Positions 53,931 through 62,058 of a stretch of 64,000 nt of DNA are shown here, piece by piece. Both the position numbers and the translations under genes were made by a program. The notes under the pieces were generated by a model. That model was not told the origin of the DNA. It saw only the letters and a program-made list of their open reading frames with translations, and ran no database searches. The first letter of the stretch is position 1. Each line of letters begins with the position of its first letter. The stretch lies in assembly GCA_964510055.1 (NCBI GenBank), contig CAZDZY010000003.1:1-64000 (forward strand). Reading direction: 5' to 3'. This stretch comes from DTFZ01 sp964510055 (GTDB lineage Bacteria; Bacillota; Clostridia; Christensenellales; SZUA-584).

Positions 53931-54752
53931 TCACTGTTTATTCAGTTGCAGCACCGCTGCCATAGACCCCGTTTCGCCTTTATCACGTCTGTGGGAGAAG
54001 AACAATTCAGATTCTTTATATGTGCACAGACCGCAAACGGTTATATTGTCAGGAGAAATGCCGCAGTTTATAAATTCTGCAACGCATGCTCCGGCAAGGT
54101 CAAGGAATATGCTGCCGTCCCTGTATTCCACGGTATCTTTTCCAAATTCGCCTGTAAATATGTCCGCAACATCCTGCCCTATCTCATAATTTTCTTTGCT
54201 TATGCACGGGCCTACCGCGGCAAGTATATCGCCCTCACGGCTGCCCAGTGAAACAAGTGAAGATATCGCGTTTTTTGCCATATAGGCTGCTATGCCGCGC
54301 CAGCCGGCGTGGCAGACGGCAATAGCCCGTCCTTTTGGGTCGTAAAAGAAGAGCGGGACGCAGTCTGCGTGAAAAGATATGATAGGGACACCGGCTGCTT
54401 GGGTATACAGTCCGTCGCAGAATATCGGTACATTTTCTTTAACGACGCCTCGGCCGGCGTCGCCGGCCGCGACATGGTATAAAACCGGGCTGTGCGCGTA
54501 ATTGATAGCGACAGCGTCTCTGTAATCAAAACCGACGGCTCCGCCGAACCTGCCAAGGTTTTCAAAGAAATTTTCTGCGCTGCCTTCTCTTTTCTTGCTG
54601 AAGTTGAGAGTATTAAAAGGAAAAGGGCTTACACCGCCCACTCTGGTTGAAAACGCGCTTATTACTCCTCCCGCCTCTTCAAAGGACGGTATCGTAAGGT
54701 ATTTCACGCCGTTTTTCTGAAATAAACGAAACCCGTAACGGATATGCTGCAT
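53931..54752 (-). CDS. pgeF: YfiH/PgeF-family purine nucleoside phosphorylase/peptidoglycan-editing factor
   Basis: This family, once called polyphenol oxidase or laccase, has purine nucleoside phosphorylase/deaminase activity, and PgeF removes misincorporated L-Ser from muropeptides in E. coli. The 273-residue protein has FSTRVGGVSPFPFNTLN, HSPVLYHV, the metal residues in SFHADCVPLFF and CHAGWRG, then VGPCISKENYEIG. Start ATG 54752, 3 bases after the nrdR stop. Confidence 0.92.
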   Translation of the reverse strand: MQHIRYGFRLFQKNGVKYLTIPSFEEAGGVISAFSTRVGGVSPFPFNTLNFSKKREGSAENFFENLGRFGGAVGFDYRDAVAINYAHSPVLYHVAAGDAGRGVVKENVPIFCDGLYTQAAGVPIISFHADCVPLFFYDPKGRAIAVCHAGWRGIAAYMAKNAISSLVSLGSREGDILAAVGPCISKENYEIGQDVADIFTGEFGKDTVEYRDGSIFLDLAGACVAEFINCGISPDNITVCGLCTYKESELFFSHRRDKGETGSMAAVLQLNKQ

Positions 54753-54755
54753 CTT

Positions 54756-55211
54756 CTATTTTTCTTCCAGCAATGTCTGAAGCTCTTTCATAAAAGTATC
54801 TACGTCTTTAAATTCCTTGTAAACCGAAGCGAAACGGACGTATGCTACGTCGTCAAGCTTCTTAAGGCCCGACATTACCAGTTCTCCTATCTCCTTTGAG
54901 GTTATTTCCTGCCTTAAAGAATTGAATATGGTTTTCTCTATCCCTGAGACCAATTCTTCGATATCATGCATGGGGACAGGTCTTTTTTCACATGCCTTAA
55001 TGACGCCGATCTTTATTTTATCCGAATCAAAGGGAACGCGGTCGCCATTTTTTTTGATAACGAGCAGCGGAAGGCTGTCTATCTTTTCATATGTCGTAAA
55101 GCGTTTTTTGCAGACAAGGCATTCCCTGCGGCGCCTTATCGAGCTGCCTTCGTCGGTAGGCCTTGAATCAACTACTTTACTTTCGGGATGCCCGCAATAG
55201 ATACACTTCAT
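54756..55211 (-). CDS. nrdR: Transcriptional repressor NrdR
   Basis: NrdR represses ribonucleotide reductase genes when dATP/ATP is bound. The 151-residue protein starts CIYCGHPESKVVDSRPTDEG with a zinc ribbon (CIYC and CLVC), then RFTTYE and the ATP cone (VIKKNGDRVPFDSDKI). The promoter at 55241-55268 lies upstream. No clear NrdR box is seen in its own upstream region. Confidence 0.96.
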   Translation of the reverse strand: MKCIYCGHPESKVVDSRPTDEGSSIRRRRECLVCKKRFTTYEKIDSLPLLVIKKNGDRVPFDSDKIKIGVIKACEKRPVPMHDIEELVSGIEKTIFNSLRQEITSKEIGELVMSGLKKLDDVAYVRFASVYKEFKDVDTFMKELQTLLEEK

Positions 55212-55240
55212 AAGCCCCCCTGATAAATATAATTTATTTT

Positions 55241-55268
55241 ATTATAACATAGAAAACAATAAATTCAA
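55241..55268 (-). promoter_or_regulatory. Sigma-A promoter of nrdR-pgeF
   Basis: TTGAAT (55268-55263), 16 bases, TATAAT (55246-55241) on the minus strand, 30 bases before the nrdR start. Confidence 0.65.
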
Positions 55269-55325
55269 TTATCACAGAAAATGCCTTTGAATATACCCTG
55301 AATCAAACCCATAAATAATTTTGTG

Positions 55326-55586
55326 TCAATCATTGAAATTCGGCATGATGTTGACATCCATCTCGACGAGTATAACGTTTTCCCCTATCTTTCTTATGTT
55401 TTTCCATGGTATTACCTGATCGCGTTCTCCTTTGAAGAAAAATGAGAACTTAGAGGGCCCGGGAACTACTATCGCGCATATCCTGCCGGTGCATACATCC
55501 AGCACAAGGTCGCAAATAAAACCCAGCCTAGCCCCGTCTACGATATTGATGACTTCCTTCTGCCTCAGTACACTGTATCTTGTCAT
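55326..55586 (-). CDS. ylmC: YlmC/YmxH family PRC-barrel sporulation protein
   Basis: An 86-residue PRC-barrel protein. It begins TRYSVLRQKEVINIVDGARLGFICDLVLDV and contains DQVIPWKNIRKIGENVILVE, as in the YlmC/YmxH family that often lies by sporulation genes. The ATG at 55586 has GGGGTGAT before it and is preferred over a GTG nine bases upstream. It lies 67 bases after sigG. Its exact function is unknown. Confidence 0.88.
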   Translation of the reverse strand: MTRYSVLRQKEVINIVDGARLGFICDLVLDVCTGRICAIVVPGPSKFSFFFKGERDQVIPWKNIRKIGENVILVEMDVNIMPNFND

Positions 55587-55653
55587 AATAATCACCCCAT
55601 ATTATAACTATGAGGCATAATATATTATTATTTTTACATGACCATCAGCCGGT

Positions 55654-56427
55654 TTAAATATTTCTTCGTATATTTTTCAGCGCGTTCTTTTCAAGGCGCG
55701 ATACCTGCGCCTGGCTTATTCCAATTTCCTCCGATACTTCCATCTGCGTTTTGCCCTGATAGAACCGCATCAATATTATTTTCTTTTCCCTTTCGTTGAG
55801 TTTATCTATAGCTTCCTTTAACGCTATGCCGTCGAGCCAGGTCTCGTCTGCGCTGCTTTTATCCTGAAGCTGGTCCATAACGTATATTGCGTCCGTGCCG
55901 TCGTGGTATACCGGCTCGTAAAGCGATACGGGGTCCTGTATAGCGTCGAGCGCAAACACAACGTCTTCAACGTTTATCCCCAACTCTTTCGCTATCTTTT
56001 CAACGCTTGGGTCGCTGAAGTTCTTTTTAGATAGCATATTGCGTATCTGAAGCGCTTTATACGCGATATCCCGCAGCGAGCGTGATACCCTGATGCTGTT
56101 ATTGTCGCGAAGATACCGTCTTAATTCACCCGTTATCATAGGAACGGCATATGTAGAAAATCTTACTCCCAATTCAACGTTAAAATTGTCTATGGCTTTT
56201 ATGAGCCCGATGCACCCCACCTGAAAAAGGTCGTCCATATTTTCGTTACGTCCTGTAAAACGCTGGATAACGCTGAGTACGAGCCTTAAATTACCTCTTA
56301 TGAACTGTTCCCTTGCTGATTGGTCGCCCGCTTTTATTTTCAGCATCAGTTCTTTCATTTCTTTGTGTTTCATTATTGGGAGTTTGGACGTATCGACGCC
56401 GCAGATTTCAACTTTGTTAACTAGCAT
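55654..56427 (-). CDS. sigG: RNA polymerase sporulation sigma factor SigG
   Basis: Sigma-G directs late gene expression in the forespore. The 257-residue protein starts NKVEICGVDTSKLP, nearly the same as B. subtilis SigG. Region 2 has DDLFQVGCIGLIKAIDNF and FSTYAVPMI. NSIRVSRSLRDIAYKALQIR follows, then region 4 with QGKTQMEVSEEIGISQAQVS. The ATG at 56427 has AGGAG seven bases before it. A longer in-frame reading would start inside the promoter -10. It is not preceded by spoIIGA-sigE, as it is in B. subtilis, but by ispA. Confidence 0.96.
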   Translation of the reverse strand: MLVNKVEICGVDTSKLPIMKHKEMKELMLKIKAGDQSAREQFIRGNLRLVLSVIQRFTGRNENMDDLFQVGCIGLIKAIDNFNVELGVRFSTYAVPMITGELRRYLRDNNSIRVSRSLRDIAYKALQIRNMLSKKNFSDPSVEKIAKELGINVEDVVFALDAIQDPVSLYEPVYHDGTDAIYVMDQLQDKSSADETWLDGIALKEAIDKLNEREKKIILMRFYQGKTQMEVSEEIGISQAQVSRLEKNALKNIRRNI

Positions 56428-56457
56428 GTCATATCTCCTGAAGTAGATCGATATGAC

Positions 56458-56486
56458 TAGCTTTGCCATGAAACATGCTTTTATAC
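56458..56486 (-). promoter_or_regulatory. Candidate sigma-F/sigma-G promoter of sigG
   Basis: GTATA (56486-56482), 14 bases, GGCAAAGCTA (56467-56458) on the minus strand. It matches the sigma-F pattern (GYWTA, then GGNRANANTW) at all but one of the fixed positions. The transcription start would be about 25 bases before the ATG. In B. subtilis sigG is read by sigma-F and sigma-G. Confidence 0.6.
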
Positions 56487-56655
56487 TGGCTTAAAAGCCC
56501 ACAAAAAACGGCAGACGCAATGTATATATCTTAATATTCCATAAGATTTTTCTTAATAAAATAATGAGAATGAACAGTTAAAATTCTTTTTATATTTAAT
56601 ATTACTAATATAGGATCTCTAAAAAAAAATCTGCTAGTTGAAGATAATAGTATTA

Positions 56656-57543
56656 TCAGTTTTTCCGGGAAAGAAGGTATTCCGCCAAATCCCTTAAGCT
56701 ATCCGCTTTTGGACCGAACCTGTCTAATGAACTGACAGCCTCGGCAGTCTTTTGCCGGGCGATCACCCTTGACCTCTCTATACCATAAAGACGTGAAAAC
56801 GTTTGTTTATCGGATGCCGCGTCTTTGCCCGGAGTTTTACCGAGTTTCCCCACGGCGCCTGTTTCGTCAAGTATATCGTCTATTATCTGGAAAACGAATC
56901 CGACGCAACCGCCGTAGGTCTCAAGAGCCGAAATATCTTCATCGCCAGCGTTCATGAGAGCGGCGCCCGACATAACGGAAGCTTTAATAAGAGCGGCTGT
57001 CTTTCGTTCATGTATATATTCGAGCACATCCGCGCCTAATTGTGAGCCTTCGAAGCCCATATCGGCTGCCTGCCCCGCGATCATACCCTTTGTACCTGCT
57101 GCATACGCTATTATTTCAATAGCGGAATTAAAATCAAGCCCGCTTTTTCGATACTGCTTTGCCGACTTCAGCATCACCTCGAACGCGCTGCTTAACAGTC
57201 CGTCTCCGGCCAGTATAGCGTACGCTTCTCCGAAAACTATATGGTTTGTCGGTTTCCCGCGCCTAAGGCAGTCGTTATCCATAGCGGGCAGGTCGTCGTG
57301 TATAAGCGAATACGTGTGTATCATCTCTATAGCACATGCCAGATCGAGGGCTTGGCCGGGATCTCCGAACATTTCAGCCGATAGCAGACATAACGAAGGC
57401 CGAAGGCGTTTGCCGCCGGCAATAAGGCTGTAGCTCATGGCATCTCTTAATATGCCCGGCTCGCATATTGTTTCCATCAATTCCGGCAGTCTTCGGTTTA
57501 TTTGCGACCTTAGGCTGTCTAGGCGCGACGTAAAATCAGTCAC
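56656..57543 (-). CDS. ispA: Farnesyl diphosphate synthase (polyprenyl synthetase)
   Basis: The enzyme condenses isopentenyl diphosphate with allylic diphosphates to make farnesyl diphosphate. The 295-residue protein shows the first Asp-rich motif DDLPAMDND, the second motif DDILDETG, and GGKRLRPSL for diphosphate binding. It follows xseB with an eight-base overlap, the common xseA-xseB-ispA order. dxs, which often follows in Clostridia, is not here. The next gene is sigG. Confidence 0.95.
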   Translation of the reverse strand: MTDFTSRLDSLRSQINRRLPELMETICEPGILRDAMSYSLIAGGKRLRPSLCLLSAEMFGDPGQALDLACAIEMIHTYSLIHDDLPAMDNDCLRRGKPTNHIVFGEAYAILAGDGLLSSAFEVMLKSAKQYRKSGLDFNSAIEIIAYAAGTKGMIAGQAADMGFEGSQLGADVLEYIHERKTAALIKASVMSGAALMNAGDEDISALETYGGCVGFVFQIIDDILDETGAVGKLGKTPGKDAASDKQTFSRLYGIERSRVIARQKTAEAVSSLDRFGPKADSLRDLAEYLLSRKN

Positions 57544-57730
57544 CGCTTTTGACCTCGGTTTCGAGTATCTCTATTTTTGACTTCAGCTTTTCAAGTTTTG
57601 CCGTAAGAGAATTTGCCAGCTTGATCCCTTCGGCATATAACTCCATACTTTTTTCAAGGCCAAGGTCGCCTGACTGAAGCTTTAACGAGATATCTTCAAG
57701 CTTTTGCATGTCTTTTTCGAATTCATCCAT
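57536..57730 (-). CDS. xseB: Exodeoxyribonuclease VII small subunit
   Basis: A 64-residue all-helical subunit that forms the arms of exonuclease VII. Patterns MQKLEDISLKLQSGDLGLEKSMELYAEG and KLEKLKSKIEILE are typical. It lies four bases after xseA. Confidence 0.95.
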   Translation of the reverse strand: MDEFEKDMQKLEDISLKLQSGDLGLEKSMELYAEGIKLANSLTAKLEKLKSKIEILETEVKSGD

Positions 57731-57734
57731 TCGA

Positions 57735-58922
57735 TCAATCCTTTCTTATCACAGGGATGCGCCCGTCGAAAAACTCTATTTCCATCTGTCCGCCGGCAGC
57801 GCTTTTTGACATTATGATCCTGTCCTCTAAGTCGTATACCAATGCGTATCCCCTGCTGAGCACGTTCCGCGGGTTTAGATTTTCAAGGTTGTCGCTATAT
57901 CTGCCAAGAGAAAGCGCGTATCTTTCCAGACGTCTCTGCAGAGAAGCTTTCATAACGCCCAGGGCGGATGATATCCTTTCTTTTGTCTGAATAAACTTTA
58001 TGTCAAACGGATATAATTTTACGCTGTTTTTGTATCTGTCTAATTTTGATTCGCTGTGTTTTAACAGATCCAGCAAATTTGAGCGAAGCTGCTTTTTTAT
58101 CTCGATCAGGTATTCATAGACGGCCGCCTTTTCCTTTACAACGAGCTCCGCAGCGGCCGAAGGCGTAGGCGCCCGCAGGTCCGCGGCCATGTCGCAAAGC
58201 GTGTAATCGGTCTCATGGCCTACAGCGGAAACGACAGGTATGTCCGAGTCAAATACAGCCCTTGCCACGCATTCTTCGTTGAAAGCGAAAAGGTCTTCAA
58301 ACGAGCCGCCTCCCCTGCCGACGATCATGACATCAACGCTTTTTGTATCGTTGAAATACCTGATCCCTTCGCATATCTGCCCTGCGGCGCCTTCGCCCTG
58401 CACCTGCACAGGATAAACGGTTATTCTAACTCCTTCGAACCTTCTTGTAGCAACAACGATTATATCGTGCATTACCGCGCCTGACGCCGATGTAACTATA
58501 CCGAGGCGGAGCGGAAACGCGGGCAGTGTTTTTTTATGAGACGCGTCGAATATGCCCTCATCGTAAAGCTTTTTCTTCGTGCGTTCGAATTTTGCATAGA
58601 GGCTGCCCACTCCCTGAAGGCTTGCTTTTTCCGCGATAAGCTGGACGGAGCCGCTTTTCCTGTAAAAAACGATCCTGCCGTTTATTTGCACGAGCGCACC
58701 GTCTTCTATTATCCCGCTTCCTTCGTTATTTAAAAAATCCTGCATTACGCAGTTTATTATGCTGTCTTCGTCTTTTAGCGAAAAGAAGGCGTGCCCTATG
58801 GAAGATAAACTGAAATTGGTTACTTCCCCGACGACCGCGATCCTGCTTAAAAACGGGTCGTTCCAAAGCTTCCTGCCAAGATATTCGTTTATCTGTGAGA
58901 CGCTGAATACCGTTTCAGGCAT
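57735..58922 (-). CDS. xseA: Exodeoxyribonuclease VII large subunit
   Basis: XseA is the catalytic subunit that degrades single-stranded DNA from both ends. The 395-residue protein has an N-terminal OB fold (FSVSQINEYLGR), the catalytic domain with IVGRGGGSFEDLFAFNEE and SAVGHETDYTLCDMAAD, a helical middle part and a C-terminal domain ending in NPRNVLSRGYALV. The ATG at 58922 is preferred over a TTG 18 bases upstream. It overlaps folD by eight bases. Confidence 0.96.
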   Translation of the reverse strand: MPETVFSVSQINEYLGRKLWNDPFLSRIAVVGEVTNFSLSSIGHAFFSLKDEDSIINCVMQDFLNNEGSGIIEDGALVQINGRIVFYRKSGSVQLIAEKASLQGVGSLYAKFERTKKKLYDEGIFDASHKKTLPAFPLRLGIVTSASGAVMHDIIVVATRRFEGVRITVYPVQVQGEGAAGQICEGIRYFNDTKSVDVMIVGRGGGSFEDLFAFNEECVARAVFDSDIPVVSAVGHETDYTLCDMAADLRAPTPSAAAELVVKEKAAVYEYLIEIKKQLRSNLLDLLKHSESKLDRYKNSVKLYPFDIKFIQTKERISSALGVMKASLQRRLERYALSLGRYSDNLENLNPRNVLSRGYALVYDLEDRIIMSKSAAGGQMEIEFFDGRIPVIRKD

Positions 58923-59754
58923 AAAGTTCGGCCGCCTCAACGGTATTCTCGAGCAGCATCGTCACAGTCATAGGCCCCACGCCTCCCGGAACCGGCGTTA
59001 TGAAGGATGCTTTAGCAGCGGCTTCTTCGAACGCAACGTCTCCTTTAAGCTTCCCGTCGACCTTAGTAGTGCCTACGTCTATGACGACAGCGCCCTGTTT
59101 TATAAATTCGCCTTTTATCATACCGGGCTTGCCGATGGCCGCAACGAGTATGTCGGCTTCCGAACATATTTTTGCGAGGTCGGCCGTGCGCGAATGGCAC
59201 ATGGTGACCGTGGCGTTTTCCGACAGTAAAAGTATTGAGACCGGTTTACCCACGAGATTGCTTCTCCCGACGACCACTGCCCGTTTTCCGGATATATCCA
59301 CGCCAGTAGTCTTTATGAGCCTTATGATTCCTTTGGGCGTACAGGGAACGAAACCTTTTTCTCCCGTAAGAAGCCTTCCGGCAGTAACAACGTGCAGCCC
59401 GTCTACATCCTTATCGGGATCGACTGCGCGAAGCACAGCCCGTTCGCTCAGGCGCCCCGGCATCGGAAGCTGCACCAATATACCGTGAATCCTGTTATCG
59501 GCGTTCAGGCTCCGTATGAGGGAGATAACTTCTTCCTCGCTTGTCTGTGCGCTCAGCCGGTGCACTGCGGAATATATGCCCGTCTCCTCGCAGCCCTTTT
59601 CTTTGTTGCGCACATATACGGCGGAAGCGGGATCGTCGCCGACCAGTATTACCGCCAGTCCGGGGGCGACGCCTTTCTGTTTCAAAGCCTCCACTCTTTT
59701 TTTAAGTTCTTCGCGGATACCCGCGGAAATCGATTTTCCATCAATAATGTTCAC
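58915..59754 (-). CDS. folD: Bifunctional methylenetetrahydrofolate dehydrogenase/cyclohydrolase
   Basis: FolD interconverts methylene-, methenyl- and 10-formyl-tetrahydrofolate. The 279-residue protein has Lys-containing YVRNKEKGCEETG, the QLPMPGRL loop, VDGLHVVTAGRL, and the NADP-binding part with VVGRSNLVGKP. The conserved end PVPGGVGPMTV is present. The GTG start overlaps the stop of the preceding gene. 10-Formyl-THF from FolD feeds Fmt (16877). Confidence 0.97.
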   Translation of the reverse strand: MNIIDGKSISAGIREELKKRVEALKQKGVAPGLAVILVGDDPASAVYVRNKEKGCEETGIYSAVHRLSAQTSEEEVISLIRSLNADNRIHGILVQLPMPGRLSERAVLRAVDPDKDVDGLHVVTAGRLLTGEKGFVPCTPKGIIRLIKTTGVDISGKRAVVVGRSNLVGKPVSILLLSENATVTMCHSRTADLAKICSEADILVAAIGKPGMIKGEFIKQGAVVIDVGTTKVDGKLKGDVAFEEAAAKASFITPVPGGVGPMTVTMLLENTVEAAELYA

Positions 59755-60695
59755 AGGCTCTCTCCTTTTTCATGATAAAGCTCTGCCGCCAGCGCAAGGC
59801 CGCAGGCATTATCTCCGCTGTAAGTTTTATTCGCCGTAATACAACTATATCCTTTTTTATCGCAGTGGCTTTTCAGCTTTCCCCTTATTATTCTATTACA
59901 AATCACGCCGCCTGTAAAAATAAACTTTTTTATTCCTGTTTCGTCAGCGGCATTATCCGTAAGCTTTATAAGCGTCTCCGCAGCGCAGTCTATTACTCCG
60001 CTGCAAACATAGGGTATAGCGGCGCCGCTTTTAAGCAGGCCCATCGCTTGAGCCTCCACACCTGATAAATTTACTTTCAGGGCTTTTACTGAAGTTTTGA
60101 ATACATGGCCGTTATCTATATAAAGTTTCTCCATCTCCCCGCCCGCGGGAAATGGGAGCCCTGCGGCAACGCCTATCCTGTCGATGAGCTGACCGCACGT
60201 TATATCTAGAGAACCTCCTGTCTGTTCGATACCCATAACGATATTTTCAGATATATCGACGCGGAGCAGATCAAGCGTCCCGCCCGAAACGTGAAGCACA
60301 CAGTATGTGCCGTCTACATGCAAATTGTCAATAAAAGCTGAATATATGTGCCCGTGTTGGTGAGTAAGCGGCAAAGGCTGCAAACCTATAGCGGCGGCAC
60401 AGGATAACGCCGCTGTTTCGCCTACGCAAAAAACAGGCATGTATGAATCATCCCGCAGCCGGGGTTTTTCGCTGTAAGCCACACCTGCTATATTATATTT
60501 TAGTTTGTTGAAATCAGATAAGATTGTCTTTAAGTTTTTTATATGCTGAAAGACCGCCTCCGACTGCCGAAGGCCTCTTCCGCCCTTTTCAACAGCGAGC
60601 ATTATCCTTTTATCGAATAATACCTGCCCATTTGAAACAACGGCAGCCGAAGTAGTATAGCAGCTGGTATCGAACGCAAGAAAGCATTCAGACAT
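59751..60695 (-). CDS. Kae1/TsaD-like domain protein (TsaD paralogue)
   Basis: A 314-residue ASKHA-fold protein of the TsaD/Kae1 family. It starts CFLAFDTSCYTTSAAVV. HQHGH (112-116) aligns with the metal-binding HxxxH of TsaD. HVSGGTLDLLRV and FTGGVICNRIIRGKL are near the expected phosphate and adenosine sites. It is shorter than TsaD and lies in the nusB-folD neighbourhood where clostridial genomes often carry such a gene. Whether it makes t6A or is a paralogue with another role is not settled by sequence. A true tsaD may lie elsewhere. Confidence 0.82.
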   Translation of the reverse strand: MSECFLAFDTSCYTTSAAVVSNGQVLFDKRIMLAVEKGGRGLRQSEAVFQHIKNLKTILSDFNKLKYNIAGVAYSEKPRLRDDSYMPVFCVGETAALSCAAAIGLQPLPLTHQHGHIYSAFIDNLHVDGTYCVLHVSGGTLDLLRVDISENIVMGIEQTGGSLDITCGQLIDRIGVAAGLPFPAGGEMEKLYIDNGHVFKTSVKALKVNLSGVEAQAMGLLKSGAAIPYVCSGVIDCAAETLIKLTDNAADETGIKKFIFTGGVICNRIIRGKLKSHCDKKGYSCITANKTYSGDNACGLALAAELYHEKGESL

Positions 60696-61110
60696 CAGTC
60701 GAACCTTCTTGTGAGTTCAATACCCCGGCCAATACTCCGTTGATAAACTTTGACGATTTTTCCGTGGAGTATTTTTTGGCAAGCTCCACGCATTCGTTCA
60801 TCGTTATATTAGAATGTATATCTTCTATATATTTTATTTCGCATACGCCCAGCCGAAGGATCGCGAGGTCGACTTTTGACATGTGGCTTATATTCCAGCC
60901 TTTTGAGTTTTTCTGTATAAGGGAATCGATCCCGTCTCTGTTGGTTTCATACAGATCTATTATTTTATTGACATAATCCCAGGCATTTTCGTTCATGCCT
61001 TTATCAAAACAATCCCGCATCACGTCAGCCGTGGCGGGATTAAATCCTCCGTTTATCGAATATTCATAAAGCAACCTGAAAGCGGTGTCTCTTGCCGACC
61101 TTCTGCTCAA
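60688..61110 (-). CDS. nusB: Transcription antitermination protein NusB
   Basis: NusB binds boxA RNA with NusE/S10 and prevents early termination in rRNA operons. The 140-residue helical protein starts SRRSARDTAFRLLYEYSING and has the C-terminal NMSKVDLAILRLGVCEIKYI-type pattern and AVELAKKYSTEKSSKFINGVL. The TTG start at 61110 has GGAGG five bases before it. A longer frame upstream has no conserved residues. Confidence 0.95.
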   Translation of the reverse strand: MSRRSARDTAFRLLYEYSINGGFNPATADVMRDCFDKGMNENAWDYVNKIIDLYETNRDGIDSLIQKNSKGWNISHMSKVDLAILRLGVCEIKYIEDIHSNITMNECVELAKKYSTEKSSKFINGVLAGVLNSQEGSTDV

Positions 61111-61123
61111 AATCCCCTCCGAT

Positions 61124-61357
61124 TCATTTGAATATATCCGGCAGCACCCTGTCCAATATTTCAAACAATTTCTTTCTGAATTTATTATTTGAACCAAAAA
61201 ACGCGCCTATACCAATACATATGGCTAAAAAAAGCGTACTGAAAAATCCTATCCAAAGTATAAGCGCTCCGACAACAAAACCGATGCAGCTCCCGGTTAT
61301 GATGCCTTTGTGAGATTTTATGAATTTAATAAATCCGGAACTATTGTTTTCAGACAC
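61124..61357 (-). CDS. DUF2273 small membrane protein
   Basis: A 77-residue protein with two hydrophobic stretches (about 18-35 and 37-51) and a basic tail NNKFRKKLFEIL. It matches the DUF2273 type found next to amaP and asp23. The GTG start overlaps the amaP stop. It is probably part of the Asp23-AmaP envelope complex (inference from operon). Confidence 0.85.
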   Translation of the reverse strand: MSENNSSGFIKFIKSHKGIITGSCIGFVVGALILWIGFFSTLFLAICIGIGAFFGSNNKFRKKLFEILDRVLPDIFK

Positions 61358-61902
61358 TATTCTACACGCGCCTTTGCAATCTGCGAGGTCTTTTCGACCA
61401 GCAGACGTATTTTATTGACCTCGATGCCCGCAAGTACTTCTATGTGCTCTTTAAGGCTTGTCTGAAGCGAGAGCAGTACCTCCGGAATGTTGGTCCCCTC
61501 TGCTATTGCTATCCTCGCAGATATATTTGCTTTCGAATCCCTTATCTTTATATGCGCTTTTACGTTCCGTACCGCTTCGTTGGATGCTATATGACGCATT
61601 GCCATTTCTTCAACAGCGTTTATCGATATGTAAATACCGCCGAGGCCGGTATTTTTTATAAGCGCCGACTGCGGTTTCTTTCTGCGTATGCCGTAAAACA
61701 TAAGCAATAAGCTGAGTATTATTACAGCTATTACTATTATTGACGCTATAAGCTGCGCAAAGCTGTTGCCGTAAAGAGAATCCAGCCAGCTAAGCGGTTG
61801 ATTCTTATCTATTATCCCCCAGGTACACACCAATACGACTACTGATACGAAAAAAACGACCAGTATGTATATAGTCAGTAAAAATCTCATAAATATCCGC
61901 AT
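61357..61902 (-). CDS. amaP: Alkaline shock response membrane anchor protein AmaP
   Basis: AmaP anchors Asp23 to the membrane in Staphylococcus. The 181-residue protein has two N-terminal membrane helices (about 5-28 and 50-70), then a soluble domain with YISINAVEEMAMRHI and a final helical part. The ATG has GGGGG seven bases before it. It follows asp23 after a 156-base gap with nested inverted repeats. Confidence 0.88.
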   Translation of the reverse strand: MRIFMRFLLTIYILVVFFVSVVVLVCTWGIIDKNQPLSWLDSLYGNSFAQLIASIIVIAVIILSLLLMFYGIRRKKPQSALIKNTGLGGIYISINAVEEMAMRHIASNEAVRNVKAHIKIRDSKANISARIAIAEGTNIPEVLLSLQTSLKEHIEVLAGIEVNKIRLLVEKTSQIAKARVE

Positions 61903-61926
61903 TTATTTTCCCCCGTACATCTCCGC

Positions 61927-62050
61927 GCCCCGTATTTATTCTTCATAAAGTCGATACTTTATGAAGACTCCATATTCAAACTCTTAAGGGTTTTACCAAA
62001 GAATAAATACCCCGGGGCTCGTTTTTCAATCAAAAAGCAGCAAGCTTTTT
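61927..62050 (-). repeat. Nested inverted repeats between asp23 and amaP
   Basis: GCCCC + GTATTTATTCTT (61927-61943) pairs with AAGAATAAATAC (61999-62010) and GGGGC (62014-62018), a 17-bp stem with a three-base bulge. Inside, CTTCATAAAGT / ACTTTATGAAG (61941-61966) is a perfect 11-bp hairpin with a four-base loop. It uses the same bases as the outer arm, so the two are exclusive. A further hairpin AAAAAGC / GCTTTTT lies at 62032-62050 just after the asp23 stop and could be a weak attenuator. Confidence 0.7.
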
Positions 62051-62058
62051 TTGTTTCG

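Noticed and set aside
56428..56469. Longer SigG starting MAKLVIS
   Set aside because: The extra codons cover the candidate -10 region, lack a ribosome site and are not in known SigG proteins.
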